Shown piece by piece: positions 53,271-62,290 of a stretch of DNA of 64,000 nucleotides. A program made the position numbers and the translations under genes. Each line of letters opens with the position of its first letter. Positions within the stretch are counted from its first letter, which is position 1. Source of the stretch: Oscillospiraceae bacterium (GTDB lineage Bacteria > Bacillota > Clostridia > Oscillospirales > CAG-272); NCBI GenBank assembly GCA_015064855.1, contig SVRK01000004.1, positions 1-64,000 of the forward strand. The letters run 5' to 3'. Under the pieces are notes generated by a model. That model saw only the letters and a list, made by a program, of their open reading frames with translations, was not told the origin of the DNA and made no database searches.

Positions 53271-56200
53271 ATGAATAGTAATGTTTTTGTTGATTCAATC
53301 AGCAAAAGTCCACAGTACGGAGCACTATTTACAAAACTCAAGGAGCTAAAGGCCGAGAAAACACCCATGCCCATTTTGGTTGATGGTGTATCTGACGGTG
53401 CTTTATATTCGCTGCTCTACTCTTTTGTTAGAGATTACAGAGAAGAATATAAAAAGCCTGTTTTGGTTTTGGTAAGTGAAGAGCGACGCGCTTTCAGGCT
53501 GAATGAATTTTTTAAAGGGTGCGGTGTAAAAAGCGAATTTTTCCCGACCAAGGACTACAATTTTTATAATATGACAGCCTCTCACGACATTGAGCATGAG
53601 AGGCTAAAGGTCTTGTCCGGTGTTTTATCAAATGAATGCGAGGTTGTTTTTGCAACACCCGATGCTTCCTTACAATATACCGTGCCAAAAAAAGCTCTTG
53701 CAAGCCGCTCAATTACTATAAGCATCGACACACCTCTCGATATTTTTGATTTTTCAAGACAACTTTTCGACATGGGCTACTCGCCATCGGAAATGGTTGA
53801 GGGTCCCGGTCAATACTCCATACGCGGTGATATAATTGACGTTTATCCAACAAAATGTGAATATAAAATCGGCAAAAAAATTTCAACAGAGCAAAAGCCT
53901 ATAAGAATCGAGCTATTCGGCGACGAAATTGACAGAATGGCAACCTTTGACCCGCTTACCCAAAGAATGCAAGATAAAATCAGCTTCTTCAAAATAACAC
54001 CATCAAAGGAAATAGTCGCTTCAAACGAGCAAATCAATGCTATTACAAACGAAATTGAAGCTCTTATTGAAAAATCAACGTCACCTGACACTGTTAGCCA
54101 ACTGGAGCGTGAGCTTGCAACCCTACAAGCAGGCGGATACTCGCACGAATTCTTTGATAAATACATTTCACTGATTTACAAGGAAAACGAATGTCTGCTT
54201 AATTATTTTGATTTAGACTCCGGTGTTGTAATTTGCGACACAAACGGAGTAAACAAAAAGCTAACAGAGGCTAAGGACGAGGAATGCGAGCAAATAAAAT
54301 CATTGCTTGAAAATGGTCTTTTGAGCAAAAAATGTGCAGAATTTAGCGCCCCGTTGTCTATATTTGAGAAATTTCTAAAGACAAGACAAACAGTTAATAT
54401 TGACACATATATCATGTCAAGCTTCTCTGCGCTTGGTGGAATATATCACTTCAACACCAAGGGAACTTTTTATGCCAACCATTCTCTTTCATTGGTGCTG
54501 GACGAACTAAAATACTTTGTTGATAACAAATATAGAACTATTTTGGTGGCTCAAAGCACGCAAGAAGCAAAAAGAGCAGTAAAAAGCCTAAACGAAATTG
54601 ATATTCCCGCAACTCTTTTAGGTGCGAGTGCGAATTTTGATTCACTAGCGCATAGTGTCATTTCTGTGACGGTGGGCAGTCTGCCCGAGGGCTTTGAAAT
54701 CCCCGAAATTCGTCTATCCGTTGTCGTTCTTTCGTCAAACGAAGTCAAAGTCAAGAAGAAAACCTTTAAGAATAAGAGCTTTTCAAAAAACGCAGGAGAA
54801 AAGATTCTTTCGTGCGCCGACCTCAACGTTGGCGATTTAATTGTACACGCAAGCTATGGCATTGGTAAATACCTCGGCATACAAAATCTTTGTGTAATGG
54901 GTACTTACAAGGATTATATCGCTATTCAATACGCTGGAACGGATAAATTATTCCTCCCCGTTGATCAGCTTGACCTTGTTGCAAAATATATAGGTGCTGG
55001 CTCTCTCGACGGAGATGTAAGACTATCCAAAATGGGTGGTGCAGAATGGAAAAAATCGACACAGAGGGCGAAAAAAGCGGCACAGGATATGGCGAAGGAG
55101 CTTATTGATTTGTATGCAAGACGACAAAGAATCGACGGCTTCGCCTTTGGTGAGGATACACTTTTAGAGGAAGAATTTGCATCATCCTTTGAATATGAAG
55201 AAACAGACGCGCAACTTGAAGCGATAAATGACATCTTAAGCGATATGAAGCGCCCATATCCTATGGACCGTGTTCTTTGCGGTGACGTTGGCTATGGAAA
55301 GACCGAGGTTGCCTTTCGTGCGTCAATGAAGGCGGTTGCCAATAATAAGCAGGTTGCTATTTTAGTACCTACCACAATTTTGGCAATGCAGCATTACCAA
55401 ACAGCGCTCGCAAGATTTGCCGGCACAGGCGTAAACGTGGGTATGATTTCAAGATTTAGAACCGCGAAGGAGCAATCTGCCACCTTGCGTTCGCTAAAGC
55501 GAGGAGATCTTGATATAATAATAGGAACGCATAAGCTTCTTGCTAAAAATATTGAATTCAAGGATTTGGGACTTTTGATTATCGACGAGGAGCAACGCTT
55601 CGGTGTTGGTCAAAAAGAAAAAATCAAGCAAGCGTGGCCCGACGTTGACGTTCTTACTCTGTCCGCAACCCCGATTCCAAGAACCTTGAGCATGGCAATT
55701 GGTGGAATTCGCGATTTGTCAGTTCTTGATGAGGCCCCCGAGGGACGTGTTGGCGTTGCATCCTTCGTTTTGGAGCACGACGACAACATAATTCTAGACG
55801 CTATAAGACGCGAGCTTCATAGAGGCGGACAGGTTTTCTACCTACAAAACAACATTCAAAAAATATATAGAACTGCAGAAAATATAAGAAAAGCATTCCC
55901 TGATGCTACCGTTGCCGTTGGCCACGGACAAATGGACCGAGAGGAAATAGAATCAATTTGGCACTCCCTTGTCAAGGGCGAAATTGATATTCTCGTTTGC
56001 ACAACCATTATCGAAACAGGTATTGACATTCCGAATGCAAACACATTAATCATAGAAAACGCAGACAAAATGGGACTATCTCAGCTCCACCAAATAAGGG
56101 GGCGAGTTGGCAGAAGTCACCGCCGTGCGTACGCATTTTTCACATACAGACGTGGAAAGGAGCTTTCGGAAATTGCGACAAAACGCTTAAATTCAATCCG

Positions 56201-56828
56201 CGATTTTGCAGAGTTCGGTGCAGGATTTAAGATAGCAATGCGTGATTTAGAGATAAGGGGTGCGGGAAATTTACTCGGCAGTGCCCAACACGGACATCTT
56301 GATGCCGTCGGCTATGATTTATACATCAAGCTACTAAACGAGGCGGTGCTTGAGGAAAAGGGCATAGTCCACAATGAGGTTTACGAAACCAAAATTTCCA
56401 CCTGTCGCGATGCATTTATCCCAGAAAAATATATACCGTCATCCTCTCAACGCATTGATGTATACAAAAAAATAGCACATATTGAAACAGAAGACGACAG
56501 AAAAGATATATTAAACGAATTAAAGGACAGATACGGTAAAGTGCCACCTCAAGCTGAAGCTTTAATTTATATCGCCTTGATTAAAGCACTGTCAAGGCAA
56601 TGCAAAATCAAAAAGGTAGAGGAATTAAGAGAGGAAATAAGACTTTACCCCGAGCTTATAAATCTTCCACTTTTTGTCGAGGTTTCAAGATTAAACCCCA
56701 AATTCTTTAGCGTTGTGGGAATAAAAAACACACCATATTTCTGTGTAAAAACAGATACTGGGTCAAGTATTTATGATAAAACGATAGAACTTTTAAAATT
56801 TTATATAGAAAAAAATGATGAAAATTAA
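53271..56828 (+). CDS. mfd: Transcription-repair coupling factor
   Basis: The 1185-residue protein has the full Mfd order: UvrB-homology region (about 1-350), RNA polymerase-interacting domain (near 510-570; NVGDLIVHASYGIGKYLG), the superfamily II motor with GDVGYGKTEVAFRA and DEEQRFGV, TRG motif region (QIRGRVGRS), and a C-terminal autoinhibitory domain. It removes stalled RNA polymerase and recruits UvrA. No truncation. Confidence 0.97.
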   Translation: MNSNVFVDSISKSPQYGALFTKLKELKAEKTPMPILVDGVSDGALYSLLYSFVRDYREEYKKPVLVLVSEERRAFRLNEFFKGCGVKSEFFPTKDYNFYNMTASHDIEHERLKVLSGVLSNECEVVFATPDASLQYTVPKKALASRSITISIDTPLDIFDFSRQLFDMGYSPSEMVEGPGQYSIRGDIIDVYPTKCEYKIGKKISTEQKPIRIELFGDEIDRMATFDPLTQRMQDKISFFKITPSKEIVASNEQINAITNEIEALIEKSTSPDTVSQLERELATLQAGGYSHEFFDKYISLIYKENECLLNYFDLDSGVVICDTNGVNKKLTEAKDEECEQIKSLLENGLLSKKCAEFSAPLSIFEKFLKTRQTVNIDTYIMSSFSALGGIYHFNTKGTFYANHSLSLVLDELKYFVDNKYRTILVAQSTQEAKRAVKSLNEIDIPATLLGASANFDSLAHSVISVTVGSLPEGFEIPEIRLSVVVLSSNEVKVKKKTFKNKSFSKNAGEKILSCADLNVGDLIVHASYGIGKYLGIQNLCVMGTYKDYIAIQYAGTDKLFLPVDQLDLVAKYIGAGSLDGDVRLSKMGGAEWKKSTQRAKKAAQDMAKELIDLYARRQRIDGFAFGEDTLLEEEFASSFEYEETDAQLEAINDILSDMKRPYPMDRVLCGDVGYGKTEVAFRASMKAVANNKQVAILVPTTILAMQHYQTALARFAGTGVNVGMISRFRTAKEQSATLRSLKRGDLDIIIGTHKLLAKNIEFKDLGLLIIDEEQRFGVGQKEKIKQAWPDVDVLTLSATPIPRTLSMAIGGIRDLSVLDEAPEGRVGVASFVLEHDDNIILDAIRRELHRGGQVFYLQNNIQKIYRTAENIRKAFPDATVAVGHGQMDREEIESIWHSLVKGEIDILVCTTIIETGIDIPNANTLIIENADKMGLSQLHQIRGRVGRSHRRAYAFFTYRRGKELSEIATKRLNSIRDFAEFGAGFKIAMRDLEIRGAGNLLGSAQHGHLDAVGYDLYIKLLNEAVLEEKGIVHNEVYETKISTCRDAFIPEKYIPSSSQRIDVYKKIAHIETEDDRKDILNELKDRYGKVPPQAEALIYIALIKALSRQCKIKKVEELREEIRLYPELINLPLFVEVSRLNPKFFSVVGIKNTPYFCVKTDTGSSIYDKTIELLKFYIEKNDEN

Positions 56829-56853
56829 CATTTTTTCAAAAGGAGTAATAAAA

Positions 56854-58098
56854 TTGAAAAAAACAGCATCACGCCTCTTGTGTCTTTTGCTCTTAATTCT
56901 TGTTTTTGTCCCTGTTTTTTCAGGCTGTAACAAAAACAAGGTCTTATATGAGCTAGGAGAACATACAATAACCGAAAAAGAGTACGTTTACCTTATGGGA
57001 ATGTTCAAAAAGCAACTGATTGTTTCTATCAACTCTTCTCTTCCAAGCAATGAAAAGCTCACCGAGGAAAGCTTGACGGTTGAAAACCAAAACGGAGTTT
57101 CCTACAACAGCTTTTTATACCAAACGTACAGAGAAAGCTTTGAGCAAAGCATTTTAACGCTTCTCTATTCCCAGCTTCTCTTTGACGAATACGGACTTGA
57201 ATTGACGGAGGATGAACGCTTGACAATCAATTCAACCGCCGCCGCAATAGTCGCTTATTATGGCGAAAGCACTTTGAAGGATTATGGCTTTGACGGCGAC
57301 ACCTTGCGCTCGGTTTACGAAAAGCAATTCAAGGAGAATAAAGTTCGCCAGCATATTTTGGGCGTAGACAACTCAAACATAACCGACGAGCAAATCGAAA
57401 GCTACTATCAAAACAATTATCTTCGCTACAAAATGATAATAATTAACACAGAATATAAGCTTCACAAGGATTCAAACGGGGAAACGAGCATGGTTCGCTT
57501 ATCGGAAGATGAAAAGAAATCCCAAGAGCTTTTGGTAAAAGAGCTAAGAGAGCTGCTTGTAAACAATAACAAATCATACAATTACGTTCTATTAAAAGAC
57601 GACCTCAATCTTTCCTACGACGAGCTTTGGGAGAAATATTCAGACGAAAAATTTTATCCAAGCGGCGAATATAGACCATCAGACCCAACCGATAAAGAGC
57701 TTGAAAGCTCAAACGTTTGGTCAGCAGCCTATCAAAGCAAGGTGGGGGAAGTCAAGGCAGTCACTGCGAAAAGATACTTCAAAGAAGGCGCAAGCATTGG
57801 CGGTGAGGGTGAATCAATTACTGTAAAGCCCGGCGACTATTTTGAATATGGAACTATCTTTGTAAAACGTCTAGCGCTTGACAAGGAGCCATACAACAGA
57901 ACCGAAAACAACGACTTTTTCCCGGCAGGTGTGCTAGAAGGTGCCACTGCAAACTACGTATATTTCACAACTCTTATGGAGCACGAAAAAGAAAACTCCC
58001 TTTCTATTGACGTTTCCGAAAAGGTTGTCGATATAACGTTTGAAAACGTTTTGGCAAACGAGCTTGATTACTATTATTTACACGCCGAAGAACAGTAG
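56854..58098 (+). CDS. PrsA/SurA-like foldase lipoprotein
   Basis: I choose the TTG at 56854, which has AAAGGAG 9 bases upstream and starts a clean lipoprotein signal (KKTASRLLCLL... ending VFSGC). The ATG at 56815 would lie inside mfd and spoil the signal. The 414-residue protein has a SurA-N-like helical domain (GEHTITEKEYVYLM and onward) and an IESYYQNNYLRYKMIIIN segment that often precedes a PPIase domain. That domain, if present, is divergent. It probably helps fold exported proteins. Confidence 0.75.
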   Translation: MKKTASRLLCLLLLILVFVPVFSGCNKNKVLYELGEHTITEKEYVYLMGMFKKQLIVSINSSLPSNEKLTEESLTVENQNGVSYNSFLYQTYRESFEQSILTLLYSQLLFDEYGLELTEDERLTINSTAAAIVAYYGESTLKDYGFDGDTLRSVYEKQFKENKVRQHILGVDNSNITDEQIESYYQNNYLRYKMIIINTEYKLHKDSNGETSMVRLSEDEKKSQELLVKELRELLVNNNKSYNYVLLKDDLNLSYDELWEKYSDEKFYPSGEYRPSDPTDKELESSNVWSAAYQSKVGEVKAVTAKRYFKEGASIGGEGESITVKPGDYFEYGTIFVKRLALDKEPYNRTENNDFFPAGVLEGATANYVYFTTLMEHEKENSLSIDVSEKVVDITFENVLANELDYYYLHAEEQ

Positions 58099-58128
58099 TT
58101 TATCGACAATGCCCCAACAAAAAGCGAA

Positions 58129-58160
58129 AGAAGCCACCCAAAAGCAGGTGGCTTCTATTT
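58129..58160. terminator. Terminator between prsA-like gene and metA
   Basis: AGAAGCCACC (58129-58138), 8-base loop, GGTGGCTTCT (58147-58156), then T-rich; near the convergent end of metA. Confidence 0.85.
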
Positions 58161-58162
58161 TG

Positions 58163-59077
58163 TTATTTTTTGTCCTTCCAATCATAAGGAGTAACTTGAT
58201 ATACGTAGTAGTTTAACCAGTTTGAATATATAAGATTTGCAACGGAATACCAGTTTGGCACTACCTTTGTTTTCTCCTCATCCCTAAAATAGTTTTCGGG
58301 TGGGTCTATCGGAAGTCCCTTATTCAAATCTCTATAATATTCGTTTTTGAGTGTGTCCTTATCGTACTCCATATGACCCATTAGGAAAATGCGTCTGCCA
58401 TCCCTTGAACGAACAATAGATGCGCCGATTTTATCAGAGCCGGCTAAAATGAGCAAGTCCTCAACACCTCTAATAGCCTCAATGTCAACCGTTGTGTGAC
58501 GAGAGTGAGGCATATAGAATTCCTCATCAGTGCCCTTCAAAAGCGGGTCGAAATTGACAAACTTTTTGTGCTTGAAAACACCAAAAAGCTTCTTATCAAG
58601 TATCGTTTTATTCAAGCCATAGTAGTAATGAAGCGCAGCCTGAGCACCCCAACAAATAAATATAGTGCTTTGGACATTTGTTTTTGCAAACTCAAGTATT
58701 TCGGTTAATTCCTTCCAATATTTAACCTCACTAAACTCCATCATTTCAACAGGTGCGCCTGTGATAATCATACCGTCAAAATGGTTACTTTTAACCTCGG
58801 AGAAGGTCTTATAAAATCTTTGGAGATGTCCAAGAGGAGTATGCTTACCAACGTAGCTTTCTGTACCTATAAGAGTAACCTTAATTTGAAGAGGAGAGTT
58901 GGAAAGAAGTCTAATTAGCTGTGTTTCGGTTTCTATTTTAGTCGGCATTAAATTAAGAATTGCAATCTCAATAGGTCTTATATCCTGTGCCGTTGCCCTT
59001 TCGTTATTCATAACGAAAATATTCTCCCCTTGCAGGGTTGAATAAGCAGGAATGTCCTTTGGAATTATAATGGGCAT
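58163..59077 (-). CDS. metA: Homoserine O-acetyltransferase (MetA type)
   Basis: The 304-residue enzyme activates homoserine for methionine synthesis. The nucleophile Cys142 is in IFICWGAQAALH, and GAPVE places Glu111 at the position that favours acetyl-CoA; succinyl-specific forms have Gly there. HSRHTT and MGHMEYD contribute the other active-site residues. AAAGGAG site. It lies 68 bp downstream of metY, so O-acetylhomoserine made here would feed it. Confidence 0.93.
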   Translation of the reverse strand: MPIIIPKDIPAYSTLQGENIFVMNNERATAQDIRPIEIAILNLMPTKIETETQLIRLLSNSPLQIKVTLIGTESYVGKHTPLGHLQRFYKTFSEVKSNHFDGMIITGAPVEMMEFSEVKYWKELTEILEFAKTNVQSTIFICWGAQAALHYYYGLNKTILDKKLFGVFKHKKFVNFDPLLKGTDEEFYMPHSRHTTVDIEAIRGVEDLLILAGSDKIGASIVRSRDGRRIFLMGHMEYDKDTLKNEYYRDLNKGLPIDPPENYFRDEEKTKVVPNWYSVANLIYSNWLNYYVYQVTPYDWKDKK

Positions 59078-59145
59078 TTCTTTCTCCTTTGCGCGTGATT
59101 TTTTATTGTTTTTTCAAAAACAAGCCAACCTGTGTCTATTTTTTG

Positions 59146-60414
59146 TTAGATTTGGTCAAGTGCTTGTTTGATGTCGTCAATAATATCGTCAGCGTTTTCG
59201 ATACCAACAGATAGACGAATTAGGTTATCCTTTATGCCAATTGCCTCAAGGTCTTGGCTTGATAATTGGCGGTGAGTTGTTGATGCCGGATGAAGCACAC
59301 AGCTTCTTGAATCAGCAACATGTGTAACGATAGCAATCATATTAAGAGCTTCCATAAACTTGGATGCCTTTTCCGAGCCGCCACGAACACCAAAGCTCAT
59401 CATACCGCCTTGTCCCTTTGGCATATATTTGTTTGCCAAATCGTGATACTCATTGTCCTTAAGTGAAGGATGCTTAATCCACTCAACCTTTGGATGACTT
59501 GCAAGGAACTCGGCAACCCTTCTTGCGTTTTCAGAGTGCCTTTCCATACGAAGCGCCAAGGTTTCCATACCGAGGTTGGTAAGGAATGCATTTTCCGGAC
59601 TCATAATAGCACCGAGGTCACGCATCATTTGAACTCTGCACTTAACGCCAAACGCTGTTTTACCAAGAGAAGCGTAAACCAGTCCGTGATAGCTGTCGTC
59701 GGGTTTTAAAAACTCCTCATATCTATCTGTTGCTGTAAAATCAAAGTTGCCACCGTCAACAATGCAGCCACCGAGAGCAACCGCGTGTCCATCTAGGTAC
59801 TTTGATGAAGAATAAAGAACGATATTTGCACCAAAGTCTAAAGGTCTGCATAGCACCGGGGTAAGAAGTGTATTATCAACCATAAATAGAACCTTGTGCT
59901 TCTTTGCAATATTTGCAAGCTTTTCAAAGTCCAATATAACTATTGTTGGGTTTGCGATTGATTCGGCAAAGATAACCTTTGTCTTCTCGTCAACAAGCTT
60001 TTCAATATTTTCTTCCTTATCATCAGGGTCGAAGAATCGACACTGGATGCCGTATTTTGGCAAGGTAACAGAGAAAAGATTATAGCTACCGCCATATATT
60101 GCACGCGATGCAACAATGTTATCTCCTGCTCCTGCAACGTTTAATATAGCCAAAAGAGTTGCACTCATACCGGAAGCAGTAGCAATACCAAGAACACCGC
60201 CATCAAGCTCAGTTAGCTTCTTTTCAAACGCGTCAACCGTTGGATTTGCCAAGCGAGTATAAAAATATCCTTCTGACTTTAAATCAAAAAGGTCTGCCAT
60301 TTCTCCAGCCTTTTCGTAATAATAAGTTGTGCTTTGTACTATTGGCACAACCCTCGGCTCGCCACTCTTTGGCTTGTATCCACCTTGAACGCAAATTGTA
60401 TCAAGTTTTTTCAT
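59146..60414 (-). CDS. metY: O-acetylhomoserine sulfhydrylase (MetY type)
   Basis: The ATG at 60414 follows AAAGGAGG; the protein has 422 residues, the usual length of MetY, longer than MetB/MetC. It is a PLP enzyme: TICVQGGYKPKSGEPRVVPIVQSTTYYY at the start, TASGMSATLLAI, and YSSSKYLDGHA with the PLP Lys. It makes homocysteine from O-acetylhomoserine and sulfide. Together with metA this gives direct sulfhydrylation. No SAM riboswitch is seen upstream. Confidence 0.93.
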   Translation of the reverse strand: MKKLDTICVQGGYKPKSGEPRVVPIVQSTTYYYEKAGEMADLFDLKSEGYFYTRLANPTVDAFEKKLTELDGGVLGIATASGMSATLLAILNVAGAGDNIVASRAIYGGSYNLFSVTLPKYGIQCRFFDPDDKEENIEKLVDEKTKVIFAESIANPTIVILDFEKLANIAKKHKVLFMVDNTLLTPVLCRPLDFGANIVLYSSSKYLDGHAVALGGCIVDGGNFDFTATDRYEEFLKPDDSYHGLVYASLGKTAFGVKCRVQMMRDLGAIMSPENAFLTNLGMETLALRMERHSENARRVAEFLASHPKVEWIKHPSLKDNEYHDLANKYMPKGQGGMMSFGVRGGSEKASKFMEALNMIAIVTHVADSRSCVLHPASTTHRQLSSQDLEAIGIKDNLIRLSVGIENADDIIDDIKQALDQI

Positions 60415-60491
60415 ATATCCTCCTTTGCGCGAACGCGCAAAACATACGCATACTGTCATTTTATCGACAATGGGCGCTATATTTTTTAAAT

Positions 60492-61850
60492 TTAGTTTCT
60501 CAAGCTATGGATTGGAGCAGGAATTCTGCCACCTCTTTTAATAAACTCCTCGCTTGAATATTCGCTAAGCTTCATAATAGGAGCGTGTCCTAAAAGTCCA
60601 CCGAATTCAACGCTTTCGCCAACGCCCTTTCCGTGTACCGGAATAAGTCTAACCGCTGTTGTCTTGTTGTTGATAACGCCAATAGCAATTTCGTCAGCAA
60701 TAATACCCGAAAGAGTTGCTGCGCTAGTATCACCGGGCACTGCGATCATATCAAGTCCAACGGAGCAAACGGCTGTCATAGCCTCTAGCTTTTCAATGCT
60801 CAACGCACCCATTTCAGCCGCCTCTATCATACCTGCATCCTCGGAAACAGGAATAAACGCACCGCTCAAGCCTCCAACGTGGGACGATGCCATAACTCCA
60901 CCCTTCTTAACTGCATCATTAAGCATAGCAAGAGCAGCAGTTGTGCCGTGTGTACCGCATCTTTCAAGACCCATATTTTCAAGAATTCTCGCAACTGAGT
61001 CACCAACCGCAGGAGTAGGAGCAAGTGAAAGGTCGATTATACCGTATGGGGTGTTTAGCTTTTTCGACGCCTCGTAAGCGATTAATTGACCAACTCTTGT
61101 GATTTTAAACGCAGTCTTTTTAATAACGTCTGCAAGACGAGAGAAATCGCAAAAGCCTTCTCTTTTTATAGCCGAAGCCACAACGCCGGGACCTGAAACT
61201 CCAACGTTAATTACAGTATCAGACTCACCCATGCCATGAATTGCGCCCGCCATAAATGGGTTATCGTCAGGGATGTTTGCAAATACAACAAGCTTTGCAC
61301 AGCCTATTGAATCCTTATCTCTTGTCAGGTACGCGGTTTCCTTCATAATCTCGCCCATGCGAGCAACCGCATCCATATTAATTCCCGCCTTTGTGCTTGC
61401 AACGTTGATGCTTGAGCAAACCTTGTTTGTTGTTGCAAGTGCCTCGGGAATTGAATCAATAAGATTAGCCGCGCCCTTTGTCATTCCCTTTTGAACAAGC
61501 GCACCATAGCCGCCGATAAAGTTGATTCCCACCTGGTCCGCCGCCCTTTCAAGCACACCAGCCAAGCGAACATAGCCATCCCTGTCCGCATTTGCACCAA
61601 CAAGTGAAATAGGGGTAACGGATACGCGCTTATTTATAATAGGAATGCCATATTTAGCTTCAAGTCCGTTTGCGGTTGAAACCAAATTTTCAGCACTTTT
61701 GGTTATCTTATCGTAAATTTTTGTTTCAAGTCTTTTTTGGTCGTCACTAATGCAGTCAAAAAGAGAAATACCCATAGTTATTGTACGGATATCAAGATTC
61801 TCCTGCTTAATCATATTGACCGTTTCTAGTATGTCATTTATATTAACCAT
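60492..61850 (-). CDS. UPF0210/DUF711 family protein (PFL-like)
   Basis: The 452-residue protein belongs to the UPF0210 family: [14 protein letters not shown] at the start, GVSGPGVV, and [22 protein letters not shown]. The structure is related to pyruvate formate-lyase, but the glycyl radical site is absent and no reaction is known. It is 21 bp downstream of a small ACT-domain gene; this pairing is conserved in many bacteria, suggesting control by an amino acid. Confidence 0.93.
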   Translation of the reverse strand: MVNINDILETVNMIKQENLDIRTITMGISLFDCISDDQKRLETKIYDKITKSAENLVSTANGLEAKYGIPIINKRVSVTPISLVGANADRDGYVRLAGVLERAADQVGINFIGGYGALVQKGMTKGAANLIDSIPEALATTNKVCSSINVASTKAGINMDAVARMGEIMKETAYLTRDKDSIGCAKLVVFANIPDDNPFMAGAIHGMGESDTVINVGVSGPGVVASAIKREGFCDFSRLADVIKKTAFKITRVGQLIAYEASKKLNTPYGIIDLSLAPTPAVGDSVARILENMGLERCGTHGTTAALAMLNDAVKKGGVMASSHVGGLSGAFIPVSEDAGMIEAAEMGALSIEKLEAMTAVCSVGLDMIAVPGDTSAATLSGIIADEIAIGVINNKTTAVRLIPVHGKGVGESVEFGGLLGHAPIMKLSEYSSEEFIKRGGRIPAPIHSLRN

Positions 61851-61871
61851 AACAAATTTCTCCTCTCTAAA

Positions 61872-62141
61872 CTAGATGCGGTGCATTGAATTGAAGATTT
61901 CCTCGTGCATAACACGAATATCAAGTCCCTTGCTCTCCCCTAATTTAGATAGCTCGCCTTGGAAATTTAAGAAATTAGTTTCCATTTTATCAATCTCAAC
62001 AAGCATAATCATAGCAAAATAGTCCTTCAAAACACTTTGTGTAATATCGATGATATTAACCTTGTGCTTCGCGCACTCCATACTAACATCTGCGATAATT
62101 CCCACAGAGTCCTTTCCTATAACTGTAACAACTGCTTTCAT
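61872..62141 (-). CDS. ACT-domain protein (UPF0237)
   Basis: The 89-residue protein is a single ACT domain: AVVTVIGKDSVGIIADVSMECAKHKVNIIDITQSV. It should bind a small ligand, probably an amino acid, and form a complex with or regulate the UPF0210 protein encoded next. AGGAG site and a promoter at 62222-62250. Confidence 0.93.
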   Translation of the reverse strand: MKAVVTVIGKDSVGIIADVSMECAKHKVNIIDITQSVLKDYFAMIMLVEIDKMETNFLNFQGELSKLGESKGLDIRVMHEEIFNSMHRI

Positions 62142-62221
62142 ATAAATTCTCCTTTGCTATGCCCGGCAAAAATCAAACCAAATTGATAAAATCCTCTTCG
62201 GGCGTAATATTATTATATTAA

Positions 62222-62250
62222 AGTATAGCATCTTTATAATATTAAGTCAA
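62222..62250 (-). promoter_or_regulatory. Promoter of the ACT-UPF0210 operon
   Basis: TTGACT (62250-62245), 17-bp spacer, TATACT (62227-62222). A possible read-through into metY and metA is not excluded. Confidence 0.75.
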
Positions 62251-62261
62251 GTATTAAATAT

Positions 62262-62290
62262 AAAAGCGCGTAATTAAATACGCGCTTTTT
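62262..62290 (-). terminator. Terminator overlapping a stop codon
   Basis: AAAAGCGCGTA (62262-62272), short loop, TACGCGCTTTT (62279-62289). The TAA of the membrane protein gene (62276-62274) lies in the loop. Confidence 0.8.

Noticed and set aside
60415..60491. SAM riboswitch ahead of metY
   Set aside because: The gap is too short and shows no SAM-I core; the promoter upstream of the ACT gene has no such leader either.
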